A DNA stretch of 64,000 nt from NCBI GenBank assembly GCA_017480495.1, contig JAFVAQ010000012.1:1-64000 (forward strand), read 5' to 3'. A model generated the notes under the pieces. The model saw nothing but the letters and a program-made list of their open reading frames with translations. It searched no databases and had not been told where the DNA came from. The first letter of the stretch is position 1. The number at the start of each line of letters is the position of its first letter. The position numbers and the translations under genes are program-made. Origin of the DNA: Eubacterium sp. Its GTDB lineage: Bacteria > Bacillota > Clostridia > Lachnospirales > Lachnospiraceae. Shown piece by piece: positions 26,201 through 34,465 of the stretch.

Positions 26201-28085
26201 ACTGAACATACTCCTCAGCGGAGATTCTATCTTCATGAACTGGCAGCTGTTTTGTAGATAATGTTATTTCATGATTTGCAGCAGTTGAACGTTCTATCGC
26301 ATAAAAGTATTTACTTCCACTATTATAAAAAGATGATACATCTAGTGATGCAAGTCCCGTACTAGCCGCAGTCGTTACACTTCCTATTTTCGTACCGCCA
26401 GTTGTTCCCGCTCCTGAATTAGAATATATATCAAAGGATGCAGCTACTGCCGCTCCTGTATCATCAACCTTATGAATCCCAACATAATAATCATGAATTA
26501 TAGGAACCTCTACTCTAACCTCTGCACCTATCTCCTGATAACCACTATCATGCGACTGACCATCAACTGTTTCGGGATCATTTACATATATTGCGTACCC
26601 ATCTGACAGACCCGTAAATTCAAAATTAGAAGCAGTAATTGTATGTTCCCCAGGTCCTGGATCAGCACATCCACCCGGTCTATGATTCTTTCCTGAACAG
26701 TTACACCAAACCTCTACTGGGGATATATTTAGCCCACCTACAGACACTCCACTAATTCCAGTAAAGGAACCTCTAAATGTTTTTCCAACTGATGACACCT
26801 GCACAAAATGCACATTCGCAGAAAATGAATTAGGCAACCCTCTAGGTGCCGTTACGCAACCCCTTAGTCTGACACTAGCTTGCAGATCCTTAAGATGTTC
26901 TAAATATTCTTCTTCGCTATATACACCCTTTTTAGAATCGTCCTCTTCAGTGCGAGACCCCTGTTTTAGATCCTTTGTATTCTCCGTGGTTTCTATATCA
27001 TTTGTATTTTCCTGTTCTCCAGTTTCTTCTCTATTATCTTCGACTTCTTCTCTCGTATATACATCAGGGTATGACGCAATATCTACACCCGTACATACAT
27101 ATGCCGAAAAAATAGATGAAGCCGCCGAAGTCGAATCAGAAACTATATAGTAATTAACAGCCGCTCCATAATTTGAAAAATCTTTCCTCGTCCCATTTTC
27201 ATCACAGGAACCAATTGTCATGATTCCAGGTATATTTCCAGGAGTATAGCAAGATGCTGGTCTTCCTTCATTTCCTGCAGAAGAAACAACAACTATACCA
27301 CGACTAATTGCTTCTGAAACAGCACGATTCAACATCATACTTGAACCCACCTTCACCGATGAGACAGACAGATTTATTACTTTAACATTAGCCTTTGTGG
27401 CATAAACAATCGCCGCATAAATATCCGCGATTGATCCCGATGCGCTTCTGTCCAGCGCCTTAATCGATAGAATCCTAGCTTCCGAATTATGCTGATATAT
27501 AGTTCTAGCCATATTAGTTCCATGTCCGTTATCATCCGCAGTAGACTCGCCAATTACTGAAACACTTCTAAATACATTTTCCCCGCTTGCACCTGTATCA
27601 ATCAGAGCGATAGCGCCGGAAGCATCTTCAATGACCATATCATCTAGTATCGAAAATGCATCATCTCCAGAATTTATCTCTATATCTTTTTCCGTAGTTT
27701 CCTCTTCAGCTCCATCCTCCTCCGCATCCGTAAAGGTAGCATCCGTTGGCGAGCTAGTTTCATCAACTGATATACTTATATTTAACTCTGAACTAAAACC
27801 GTTTTCGATATAATAGTTATATGCTTCTCTAGCAGCATCTACACTCTCATACCTAACGAGATATATCCCCTCTAACTCCCCGGCCTCCTCTAGACCACAC
27901 GTGTATAATGAATTCTCGTCACAATCAACAAGAATTTCTCTATTTGAAAAATCTAAGCCATTTGATCCAACTCTGCATATAGATGCAGCCAAAACTCGGC
28001 TCTGATATAAATCATCAATAGTAAATGCTATAACTAGAATAACAGCCATAATAAACGCCATTACTCTTCTATATTTATCTTTCAA
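23280..28085 (-). CDS. LPXTG-anchored subtilisin-like protease with Cna-B and VaFE-type repeats
   Basis: About 1601 aa from TTG 28085, chosen because AGGAGG lies 6 nt upstream; the frame is open to 28130. N-terminal membrane/signal segment (RVMAFIMAVILVIAFTI). Subtilase S8 domain with Asp163 in IALIDTGAS, His188 in NGHGTNMA, Asn272 in SSAGNEG and Ser320 in DSTSAAS, so the triad is complete. SpaA/Cna-B-like beta domains (about 520-950) follow. Then come four or more VaFE-type repeats with VVFERLYLGN, VFLEEVYDED, VIYEELYRGD and VAFEKVYVKD. It ends LPKTGD, a hydrophobic helix and KSKKK, a class sortase-A-type sorting signal. Last gene of the Tad operon, 16 bp after the FHA gene. Probable role: surface protease and stalk linked to pilus assembly or adhesion. 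Fusion of subtilase with pilin-like repeats is unusual. Confidence 0.9.
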   Translation of the reverse strand: MKDKYRRVMAFIMAVILVIAFTIDDLYQSRVLAASICRVGSNGLDFSNREILVDCDENSLYTCGLEEAGELEGIYLVRYESVDAAREAYNYYIENGFSSELNISISVDETSSPTDATFTDAEEDGAEEETTEKDIEINSGDDAFSILDDMVIEDASGAIALIDTGASGENVFRSVSVIGESTADDNGHGTNMARTIYQHNSEARILSIKALDRSASGSIADIYAAIVYATKANVKVINLSVSSVKVGSSMMLNRAVSEAISRGIVVVSSAGNEGRPASCYTPGNIPGIMTIGSCDENGTRKDFSNYGAAVNYYIVSDSTSAASSIFSAYVCTGVDIASYPDVYTREEVEDNREETGEQENTNDIETTENTKDLKQGSRTEEDDSKKGVYSEEEYLEHLKDLQASVRLRGCVTAPRGLPNSFSANVHFVQVSSVGKTFRGSFTGISGVSVGGLNISPVEVWCNCSGKNHRPGGCADPGPGEHTITASNFEFTGLSDGYAIYVNDPETVDGQSHDSGYQEIGAEVRVEVPIIHDYYVGIHKVDDTGAAVAASFDIYSNSGAGTTGGTKIGSVTTAASTGLASLDVSSFYNSGSKYFYAIERSTAANHEITLSTKQLPVHEDRISAEEYVQWLNPRSVYLTLTKSSSNSSISSNNQNYSLAGAVYKVFADRTVADNAKRTGNYSGAIGTLTTSASGTTNIIEVSDYMNKNTSTGAFTNTTFYAIETAPPKNYTLDNTIRSVTVTASNVSSNPAKFILTDAPQKGVLKIDLDKIFAGTNKVGLEGAQFQLSFYPEDITKNYTYSYLQSRNPSIKKVYTSQNKTNGKVGITINEEFPYGYIVLEEIKAPDGFKIGGGQNILDGASTSSKMVFVISGNAAQTHNIVVSNDAIRGDIELQKYEDYTSEPISGAQFKIKNLDTDEEAIVRTDDEGYYSTSSSYESHDSGVWFAKGIKNTEDETPDDSKGALPYGRYEITEIDAVDHQKEEPITIDITEDGKLYKIYDKGRGDGLEVISDMNMPALGTTATCEMPYGESKILPASEGQKIVDICRYSNLRYNTEFTLIGKLMEVGEDGSVKPYLLDGGEVEAVSHFKTPDTYTVSQFDSCGEEEVVFENLDFTDKQGTSFVVFERLYLGNITREDVENDTYDKKYVDSNNDVVNFPIVHEDPQDDGQTVITPDGCTNATSDLTGGNISKADKVSLTDKIEYHGLNPEREYTIKTKVYVKPDGVLKDENGEERVWESTFTPEKSDGFTEVKVELDLSESADKSLVFLEEVYDEDIRMFVHSDINDEAQSIHVPLIKTRARGEGGTQIAYATDDVTHFTDTIDYQNLESGNYVARGYIVNKQTGEEILLNGELIKAETHFDVVADAEGNKGNEGFDGSVDVEFSIENAEELFEGRDIVIYEELYRGDEVSEKKLVAEHKDINDTNQYLKFLKIGTSASNELDGSKLLKATGRYRVVDRVAYSNIDFEEENEYKIEGIMMDRSTGEAFIDSDGQEVVASTVFIPSKAEGTEDVSFDFATDKTDIDIVAFEKVYVKDPSSENGWTLIEDHSDINYAGQTVHIAPKEKSQLPKTGDSDTLLLCITLLYLSLLGGTVVINSKSKKK

Positions 28086-28101
28086 TATGCCCTCCTGTCT
28101 T

Positions 28102-29385
28102 TTAACAACATTCATATTGGAGTCCGGCAATGCTTATAAGATCACCGATATTCGCCTCCAAAACCTCATCTACTTCTATCCTTCTATCATTAATAAATGT
28201 CCCATTCGTAGACCCTGCATCTCGAACCCTTACTACCTTGTCATTCTTACTAATAATTGCATGAACACGACTAACAGAAGAATCATCTATACAGTAATCA
28301 CATAAACTCTTTTTTCTCCCTATTCTTGTATCCCCCTCAATCAGAAGTATTACTTCTCCGCCATTATCACTTAGCGGAACTAGCTTAGACACAGTTTCAT
28401 TTTCTCTATTCATAGCAAGAACAGATGTATCAACATCTAGTTCCTCATCCTTTGGTTCATTTATTACAATTGGATTATCATCAGGAATCTTACGCTCCAT
28501 TTGCTTTGCCATTATCCGGTCTATTTCCTCTGTTTCCTTCTTCTCCTTAAAATGCATCACATCCACTAATATATAAATGCTAAGAGAAACGAATAATACT
28601 GCAGAAAACTTAAGCGAGGGAATACCGAACACTATATAAAGAACAACCGCAACGACTACAGTTGCTACCGAAGCAAGCATGTACATACTTTTATTAATTG
28701 CCAGAGACTCTTCCTTAGAATCATCTATTTCCGGAATATCAATTTCTCTAATCAACTCCTCTTCAACTCCACTTTTATCGCCAACTAGTATTGATTCTTC
28801 TCTATAGAAAGTCTCCCTACTGCTAGAATTCTTTTTTACCTCACACTTCTCATCTGCTTTAACTATTTTGCAGAATAGTTCAGGAGTAAAATTTTCTCTT
28901 AAAAAATAGCTATATAAATCGTACAAGTAAGAGACCCCCTCTCTATCCTTATGATCAAAAATGACCATGATTTCCTCGAAGAGTTCTTTCATCTGATTCC
29001 TAAAACTCATAGTATGTCCAGGGACATATATGAACCTATACAACTCTTTCTCCATATCAAATAATATGTATTTAAAATTAATCACCAGGCTACCTGGTGA
29101 TAATAAATAATTCTTCATTTCCACAAGACATTTTCGTATATCCTGCATCAGAGACTTAATATCATTTATGTCTGGAGCCCTCCTGCTGTATCTACCAGAA
29201 AGTGTCATCATGCCATCTACTTTAACCATAAGGCTTTTATCTCCATCTATCTCTCTAATATCCGCCGAAGTAATATGATCCAAAGAGTTTTCTTTAAGCA
29301 TTTTGATTTCATAATTATCAGCGAGTGAAATATCACACACCTCAAAGTATCTACTAATCCCCTTGTTGGTTGATAATATCATCAT
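28102..29385 (-). CDS. DUF6382 and FHA-domain membrane protein
   Basis: 427 aa. The N-terminal ~190 residues match DUF6382 (SLADNYEIKMLKENSLDHI, then ADIREIDGDKSLMVKVDG). Two adjacent hydrophobic segments (about 245-285) are followed by a cytoplasmic FHA domain at the C-terminus: TRIGRKKSLCDYCIDDSSVSRVHA, DAGSTNGTFIN. FHA domains bind phosphothreonine, so a Ser/Thr kinase may signal to the pilus. It overlaps the TadE-like gene by 32 bp. This gene pair is common in Firmicutes Tad clusters. Confidence 0.85.
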   Translation of the reverse strand: MMILSTNKGISRYFEVCDISLADNYEIKMLKENSLDHITSADIREIDGDKSLMVKVDGMMTLSGRYSRRAPDINDIKSLMQDIRKCLVEMKNYLLSPGSLVINFKYILFDMEKELYRFIYVPGHTMSFRNQMKELFEEIMVIFDHKDREGVSYLYDLYSYFLRENFTPELFCKIVKADEKCEVKKNSSSRETFYREESILVGDKSGVEEELIREIDIPEIDDSKEESLAINKSMYMLASVATVVVAVVLYIVFGIPSLKFSAVLFVSLSIYILVDVMHFKEKKETEEIDRIMAKQMERKIPDDNPIVINEPKDEELDVDTSVLAMNRENETVSKLVPLSDNGGEVILLIEGDTRIGRKKSLCDYCIDDSSVSRVHAIISKNDKVVRVRDAGSTNGTFINDRRIEVDEVLEANIGDLISIAGLQYECC

Positions 29386-29746
29386 AAAACTGCCACCTCC
29401 TTAGCCTTTCCGTTCTCGCATCCACTTCATGAATACTGCTTAGCTGATGAGTTCCATATAAGCTCAGCTGCCCATCACATCCCGCCTTATGACTGGAATA
29501 ATATGTATCTACTGTGAGACTTCCAAAAAGGACGCCTTTTGAATAATCCTTACTATCCAGATATGCTTCTATGCTGTCATTCCTTATATTGTTTATCGGA
29601 ACACTATATACCGCCGCATACTGTGACGAATAGATAACTCCCTTCTCATATACAAGGATTAATCCAAAAAGACACATAAATATCCCCATCAAAATTAGTG
29701 GAATAATGAAGCTAGCTTCTATTGTCATATATCCTTTATTATTCAA
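29354..29746 (-). CDS. TadE-like pseudopilin
   Basis: About 130 aa. The start is set at TTG 29746 because GGGAG is 9 nt upstream, whereas ATG 29755 directly abuts it. This gives MNNKGYMTIEASFIIPLIL, matching the MNNKG start of the neighbouring pseudopilin. The prepilin-like motif (KG then YMTIEASF with Glu+5) plus a hydrophobic helix indicates a TadE-type minor pilin processed by a prepilin peptidase. The remainder is a short extracytoplasmic domain. Confidence 0.8.
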   Translation of the reverse strand: MNNKGYMTIEASFIIPLILMGIFMCLFGLILVYEKGVIYSSQYAAVYSVPINNIRNDSIEAYLDSKDYSKGVLFGSLTVDTYYSSHKAGCDGQLSLYGTHQLSSIHEVDARTERLRRWQFYDDIINQQGD

Positions 29747-29762
29747 AACTGTCATCTCCCTA

Positions 29763-30509
29763 CTAATGGCTACATTTAGAACATGGCGGTAGATTAACTT
29801 CACTTAGCTTCTTTCTACTCACTGTCCTCTTTAGCCTAGAACACGATATACTCGTGTGATAACATTCACCCTCTTCAGTTATAAAAACTACACTGTTAGT
29901 CGGCGGGCTACAGTATTTGCATTTGTCATATCCAGAAGCCAATGCCGAACTTAATGTATCGCTACTTATAGAAGGCATAAGATACGTGCAATTTCTTGTA
30001 TCATGATAAACGACTCCATTCTCCGCTACGTATACATACCTGTCATTATCATCGCCCTCTTCTCCTCCATCTCTAAAGTTCGCGCCAAGATACGCTCTTT
30101 GTCTAATATGTTCTGTCACCTTGTGTTTAAATGCCCCTATAAAAGGGGCATTTATATGTATATAGTAGGTTATATATAGATCGATATATCCTTCGTCGTC
30201 AGGAAAACTGGAGCCTAGAAAACTCACTCCACTTACTCCACCAACAACATACTTGTCCAGGAGGGCATCCGAATCTACATACTCCCTAAACCTAAGCATT
30301 GCCATAGGATAATCCATTGCTGACGCCTCTTCAAAACTATCAGTAAGATAAGCGTATTCAGCCATATATTCAGCCGTCTCAACCGCTCCCTCATATACGA
30401 TACCTCTAACAGTATGAGTCTCCGTAATAAGAATAAGCGCCAGCATGGTAAATAGAAAAAGAGGAAAAGAAATGGCAGCCTCAATTGAAACAGCACCTTT
30501 ATTGTTCAT
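29763..30509 (-). CDS. TadE-like pseudopilin with two C-terminal Cys/His modules
   Basis: 248 aa. The N-terminus NNKGAVSIEAAISFPLFLF is a class III prepilin-like segment (cleavage after Gly5 expected). The middle is an ordinary extracytoplasmic domain. The C-terminal 90 residues hold two copies of a Y-H-x(5)-C...C-x2-C module: VVYHDTRNC with CKYC (H168, C174, C197, C200), and CYHTSISC with CSKC (H218, C223, C243, C246). Likely metal sites or disulfides. GGAG precedes ATG 30509. It is probably displayed on or near the pilus tip; that is inference. Confidence 0.82.
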   Translation of the reverse strand: MNNKGAVSIEAAISFPLFLFTMLALILITETHTVRGIVYEGAVETAEYMAEYAYLTDSFEEASAMDYPMAMLRFREYVDSDALLDKYVVGGVSGVSFLGSSFPDDEGYIDLYITYYIHINAPFIGAFKHKVTEHIRQRAYLGANFRDGGEEGDDNDRYVYVAENGVVYHDTRNCTYLMPSISSDTLSSALASGYDKCKYCSPPTNSVVFITEEGECYHTSISCSRLKRTVSRKKLSEVNLPPCSKCSH

Positions 30510-30609
30510 ACCATCTCCTTTTTAATTCCTACGGTTATCAGTCTATCGCAGTTTTTATTCCTCCTTCCGACGCTGATGAGAGACGTATTCATTAGCATTT
30601 TTCGAAAGA

Positions 30610-32064
30610 CTAATATCCTATTTCTTCGTGTATGTTGAAAACCTTCGATTTATAACCAACGTCAGAATTTATACCGAAGGCTGTTATGGCGTTAGACATC
30701 CTAAAGTTAGGATCTCCCCCTTCTATATCCGGTTGCGTAACATTTAACTGCATTAGATCAAGCATTCTGTAATAGATCTTGTCTCCTTGAAGCGACATTA
30801 ATATCATCAAATACTCTTTATAACCCAGTCCATTTTCATCATCTGAGGGTTCACTAACCAGACTCTCTAGATTAGCCAAACTCTCAAAATCTGTAGTCCA
30901 TGTTGTACTGTCCTTCATGAATGGAATCTTATGACCTCGCAGCATTCTATACACGTCCGCCACCGATTCTATGTATGCCCAACATCCAACCAGCAGATAT
31001 TTCACAAAAGGCTGAGCAGGCGGAAATTCCACTGTAAGAGCAAGGGCAAGTTTATCGCACTTCTGTATTTTGGTTGTATCAGTTAAAATATGGGCCAGAT
31101 TACAGCCAAATCTGATAAGCAATATCTCATCTACCACCTTACTGTAATTAGCTCCATCGTTATCCTCACCACCCACGATATATTCCATCTCAAGGTTCAG
31201 ATAAGTGTCATCATATTTTTGATCTGTTAAACAACTAAAATTCTGCGATGCATACATAATTGCCTCTGCATTTGTAAGCAGAGAATCTCCCCACCCGTTT
31301 CCTTTTGTACTATCCACTTCCATTCTGTCTAGATCTTTAAAATCTGTCTGAATGGCTTCAACTTTGTTTTTTGGTCTTCCCGCTGAGGGAATATCCTCTT
31401 CTCTAACTATATTTTCACTGAGAACTGAAACATCCGGCAAAATAATCTTAGCTATTCCAGCATCAACGTATACCTTAAGAGTATCTCTGGGGTCCACAAC
31501 TGGGTCAGCAAAGATGTCTTCTTTTTTCTCCCCTGTAGCGTCCTCCTCCTTTTCTGCTTCCGCCTCAGTTATAGCCTTTTCTTCACTACTCACTTTATTA
31601 TCAATTTCCTCAACAGTTTCACCATCTACTGGTTCATCCTGTCCATCTGTTTTTTCTAAAATCTTGTCGATGCTGTATTCCATAACCTCGTATTTAAAGT
31701 TGTCCTTTATCTGTCTCTTAAATTCAGCACAACCATCATCTAATATTCCTAAGGTTCCAGATAGCTCGACTTGTTCTATCTCATAATCTTCTCCTAAATC
31801 AATAGATAGAGATTCTTCTATCCCTTGTTCTATTGCTCCTTCACCCATTCCTGAATAGGTTTTATCTAATAAAAGGATATGATAACGATCGAATATCAAT
31901 CTGTTATAATTTGCTAATTCACTAGACATTGCGCTATTTGTGGCAGTTAAGGCTTTGGTTTCGGCACTACTCATATCAGTGATATACATAGTTGCAGTAA
32001 CAAGGATTATCATTACTACTAACATCAGAGATACGAAGACCGTTACATATCCTTTATTTCGCAT
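30610..32064 (-). CDS. TadG-like DUF5702 protein of the Tad locus
   Basis: About 484 aa from ATG 32064, selected because GGGAGG lies 11 nt upstream while the earlier ATG at 32088 has none. It starts MRNKGYVTVFVSLMLVVMII, again a prepilin-like hydrophobic N-terminus, then ATMYITDMSSAETKAL. The long acidic extracytoplasmic part has DRYHILLLDKTY, typical of DUF5702. It probably belongs to the pilus or cell-surface assembly complex. A low-complexity Glu/Lys/Asp stretch lies at about 150-185. Confidence 0.8.
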   Translation of the reverse strand: MRNKGYVTVFVSLMLVVMIILVTATMYITDMSSAETKALTATNSAMSSELANYNRLIFDRYHILLLDKTYSGMGEGAIEQGIEESLSIDLGEDYEIEQVELSGTLGILDDGCAEFKRQIKDNFKYEVMEYSIDKILEKTDGQDEPVDGETVEEIDNKVSSEEKAITEAEAEKEEDATGEKKEDIFADPVVDPRDTLKVYVDAGIAKIILPDVSVLSENIVREEDIPSAGRPKNKVEAIQTDFKDLDRMEVDSTKGNGWGDSLLTNAEAIMYASQNFSCLTDQKYDDTYLNLEMEYIVGGEDNDGANYSKVVDEILLIRFGCNLAHILTDTTKIQKCDKLALALTVEFPPAQPFVKYLLVGCWAYIESVADVYRMLRGHKIPFMKDSTTWTTDFESLANLESLVSEPSDDENGLGYKEYLMILMSLQGDKIYYRMLDLMQLNVTQPDIEGGDPNFRMSNAITAFGINSDVGYKSKVFNIHEEIGY

Positions 32065-32101
32065 CTTATAAATATCCTCCCTATCCATTTAGTGTATATA
32101 T

Positions 32102-32299
32102 TTATCCTGTAATAGCATTTGATCCATCTGATATGCTATTCCATATCTTTGTTACAAGTGATATAGCTTGTTCTTTAAAGATGAAAACTAGTCCAATCAG
32201 GACAACCAATATAAGTATCACCTCAACAACAGCCACACCACTGTTATCATTTTTCATTTTTTCTATATATTCTCTTGCACCGTTATATAAATAGCTCAT
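32102..32299 (-). CDS. flp: Flp-type major pilin
   Basis: 65 aa. The N-terminal leader YNGAREYIEKMKNDNSG is followed by VAVVEVILILVVLIGLVFIF, with Glu at +5 after the Gly cleavage site, as in Flp class IVb prepilins. The short tail is IWNSISDGSNAITG. It lies between tadC and the DUF5702 gene. No prepilin peptidase is encoded in this window. Confidence 0.85.
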   Translation of the reverse strand: MSYLYNGAREYIEKMKNDNSGVAVVEVILILVVLIGLVFIFKEQAISLVTKIWNSISDGSNAITG

Positions 32300-32327
32300 A
32301 TCATTTACCTCCCATTTTTAATTTTAA

Positions 32328-33734
32328 TTAGTTCATTCCAATAAATGCCGGGTACATGACAATTATTATTACTAAAAGCATTAGTAGAGCCGACGGAAGC
32401 AGCAGCTTCTCAGATGCCTGCTCTCCCTTTCTTCTAACATCTTCCTTTCTCAGGAAATAACTGGTTTTAACTTCTGTTTCCAACAGTTTTATAAGATTCG
32501 AATTTCCAAAAGCAAGATTCTGGCTAATTAAACCCATTAGTCTGTTATATTCCTCAAGTCCCAGCTTTTTACCCAGATCTGCGTATGCCTTTGACTCGGC
32601 CACCCCCGACTTTATCGAGTTTAAAGAAAACTCAACCTCATCACTTAAATAAGCACATGGTTCATTTTTAATTGCCGATGCCAGGCTTCTTTGCAATGTA
32701 AATCCCGCTCCCAGAAAAATAGTCAACCTATTCACAAATCCATAATAAGAATCTCCTATCTCTTCATCCCTAAGTCTCGCCTTCTCCTTCAATCGATAGA
32801 ATATGTAATATGCCACCATGAGTATTAGTAAAAAACCAAAGATAAATATCAGCACCTCTCTATCTTCCTTAGTTTCTACATCCCTTGATATTTGAACGCT
32901 GCCAACCTCTTTAGGTATTTCAAACTCCTCCTTAGACCTGTTATCTGACTCAATCTCTAGCATTTCGACCTTTGCCTTTTCGGAATCTGTCATATCTGTA
33001 TCATTAACTACCCGTACAGTAGTTGTATACGTATCCTTATGATTGTTATCTCTGATAGTGGCAGTTATATCCACATTAATGGGATCAACAATATCCTTTG
33101 TATGTACAACACCTTCACTACTTATAACTGTTAGCATATTGGTCTCCCATGTTATCCGAAGACCTGTCTCTTTATCTCTTTTTGGAAAAACCAAATCCTT
33201 AGTTATATAATCTTTAGTTTCATTATTTCCCAAAATTACCGAATCTATATAAGCCCTTGTCTGTTTCAACGCTCTACTATATTCATCATCCGTATACTCT
33301 CTAGGCTGAACCTCTAACCGAAATCTTTCTTTTGTGCTATTACTGTTATCTGTAAGCTCTAAATCTACATAGCTTTGCACAGAATCTGAACCAGGTCTTT
33401 CAATCCTATAAGGATCTATATTCTCCTCAGGCATAAAGCTTTGAAATATAACCAAAACTGATAAACCTAAAACAGCCATCAACAGATAATAGTAATATTT
33501 TGTTATCTTTCTATCTGTTTCCTTCTCTAAAGAATACTTATTTAACGGAGTAATACGTCTGATATACCCTCTTATTTTTTCCCGAACCAGCGGAGTAGTA
33601 TGACAAGTCATATTCCTTGCAAGCCACCATAAGGGAATAACTCCATCCTTATATTTGCTATAGTTTTTCTTGCTGATCATCGCTAGCAGTAGAGTGACCA
33701 AGCAAATACATATACATATGTACCTAACCATCAT
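32328..33734 (-). CDS. tadC: TadC-like pilus platform protein with Ig-like extracytoplasmic insert
   Basis: 468 aa. Hydrophobic helices lie at about 4-20, 82-100, 290-315 and 445-466. The type II secretion F domain is C-terminal (FVNRLTIFLGAGFTLQRSL, then LASAIKNEP). Between helices 2 and 3 is a ~185-residue loop containing GLRITWETNMLTVISSEGVV and VDITATIRDNN, the pattern of the atrophied bacterial Ig domain. This loop is longer than in ordinary TadC proteins and would face outside. It forms the inner-membrane platform with TadB. Confidence 0.85.
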   Translation of the reverse strand: MMVRYICICICLVTLLLAMISKKNYSKYKDGVIPLWWLARNMTCHTTPLVREKIRGYIRRITPLNKYSLEKETDRKITKYYYYLLMAVLGLSVLVIFQSFMPEENIDPYRIERPGSDSVQSYVDLELTDNSNSTKERFRLEVQPREYTDDEYSRALKQTRAYIDSVILGNNETKDYITKDLVFPKRDKETGLRITWETNMLTVISSEGVVHTKDIVDPINVDITATIRDNNHKDTYTTTVRVVNDTDMTDSEKAKVEMLEIESDNRSKEEFEIPKEVGSVQISRDVETKEDREVLIFIFGFLLILMVAYYIFYRLKEKARLRDEEIGDSYYGFVNRLTIFLGAGFTLQRSLASAIKNEPCAYLSDEVEFSLNSIKSGVAESKAYADLGKKLGLEEYNRLMGLISQNLAFGNSNLIKLLETEVKTSYFLRKEDVRRKGEQASEKLLLPSALLMLLVIIIVMYPAFIGMN

Positions 33735-33745
33735 TACCTCCCTAA

Positions 33746-34465
33746 CTAAATATTTATTTCTACGATTTTCTTTCCTAGATAATCTGCAAATACATTCATT
33801 CCCAGCACTACTGTCATGATGAGTATCCCAACTATATTTCCATACAAAGGATTCAGAAACCCACGACTTGTAACCCTAAGAAAAACTATTATCACAGCAG
33901 GCATGAAGGTCATTATTTGCTGTTCTAATCTTTTGGCAGCGACTGTAACCTCAAGCTCAGCATTTAACTCTATACCTTCAACTATTCGTCCAACTGTATC
34001 CCGTGTAATTTGTATTGCATTACCCCCGGTATTCTTAATCGTTGAAATCACCTCTATGAAATCGTACATTTCCCTTATCGAGAAATGATCTGCAAACTGA
34101 TGCAAAGCCTCCTCCAACGTGATATTAAGTTCTAACCTTTTACCAACAACTCTGATTTCCCTGGCCATCTCATTACTATGGCCATACATATCTGATAATT
34201 CCTGTCCGGCAAGTAGAAAGGATTTCTCTATAGAATTGCCAGCCTCAAGAGCGCTCTGCATAGCTGTAATTAAATCTTTAAAATATTCCATGACGCGTCT
34301 TCGTCTTTTCTCACGCACATTCTTTAGTTCCGTTCTATATATATACGTCCCTGCAATAACACCAGGAATCAGACCAAATATGCTGTCATAGAACACATAT
34401 GCAACTCCACCAATAAGAAGAGCTGTTTTAATAAATGCGATTAATAAATCCTGCCCCTTCCTCAT
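33746..34465 (-). CDS. tadB: TadB-like pilus platform protein (type II secretion F domain)
   Basis: 239 aa. Hydrophobic segments at about 10-40 and in the C-terminal 60 residues. The F domain is FKDLITAMQSALEAGNSIEKSF, then LEEALHQFADHFSIREMYDFI and NTGGNAIQITRDT, typical of TadB/TadC. Its start abuts the cpaF stop. Together with TadC it should form the membrane platform driven by the ATPase. Confidence 0.87.
   Translation of the reverse strand: MRKGQDLLIAFIKTALLIGGVAYVFYDSIFGLIPGVIAGTYIYRTELKNVREKRRRRVMEYFKDLITAMQSALEAGNSIEKSFLLAGQELSDMYGHSNEMAREIRVVGKRLELNITLEEALHQFADHFSIREMYDFIEVISTIKNTGGNAIQITRDTVGRIVEGIELNAELEVTVAAKRLEQQIMTFMPAVIIVFLRVTSRGFLNPLYGNIVGILIMTVVLGMNVFADYLGKKIVEINI

Noticed and set aside
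31352..31786. 144-aa plus-strand frame inside the DUF5702 gene
   Set aside because: A Ser-rich shadow of an acidic low-complexity region; no ribosome binding site.
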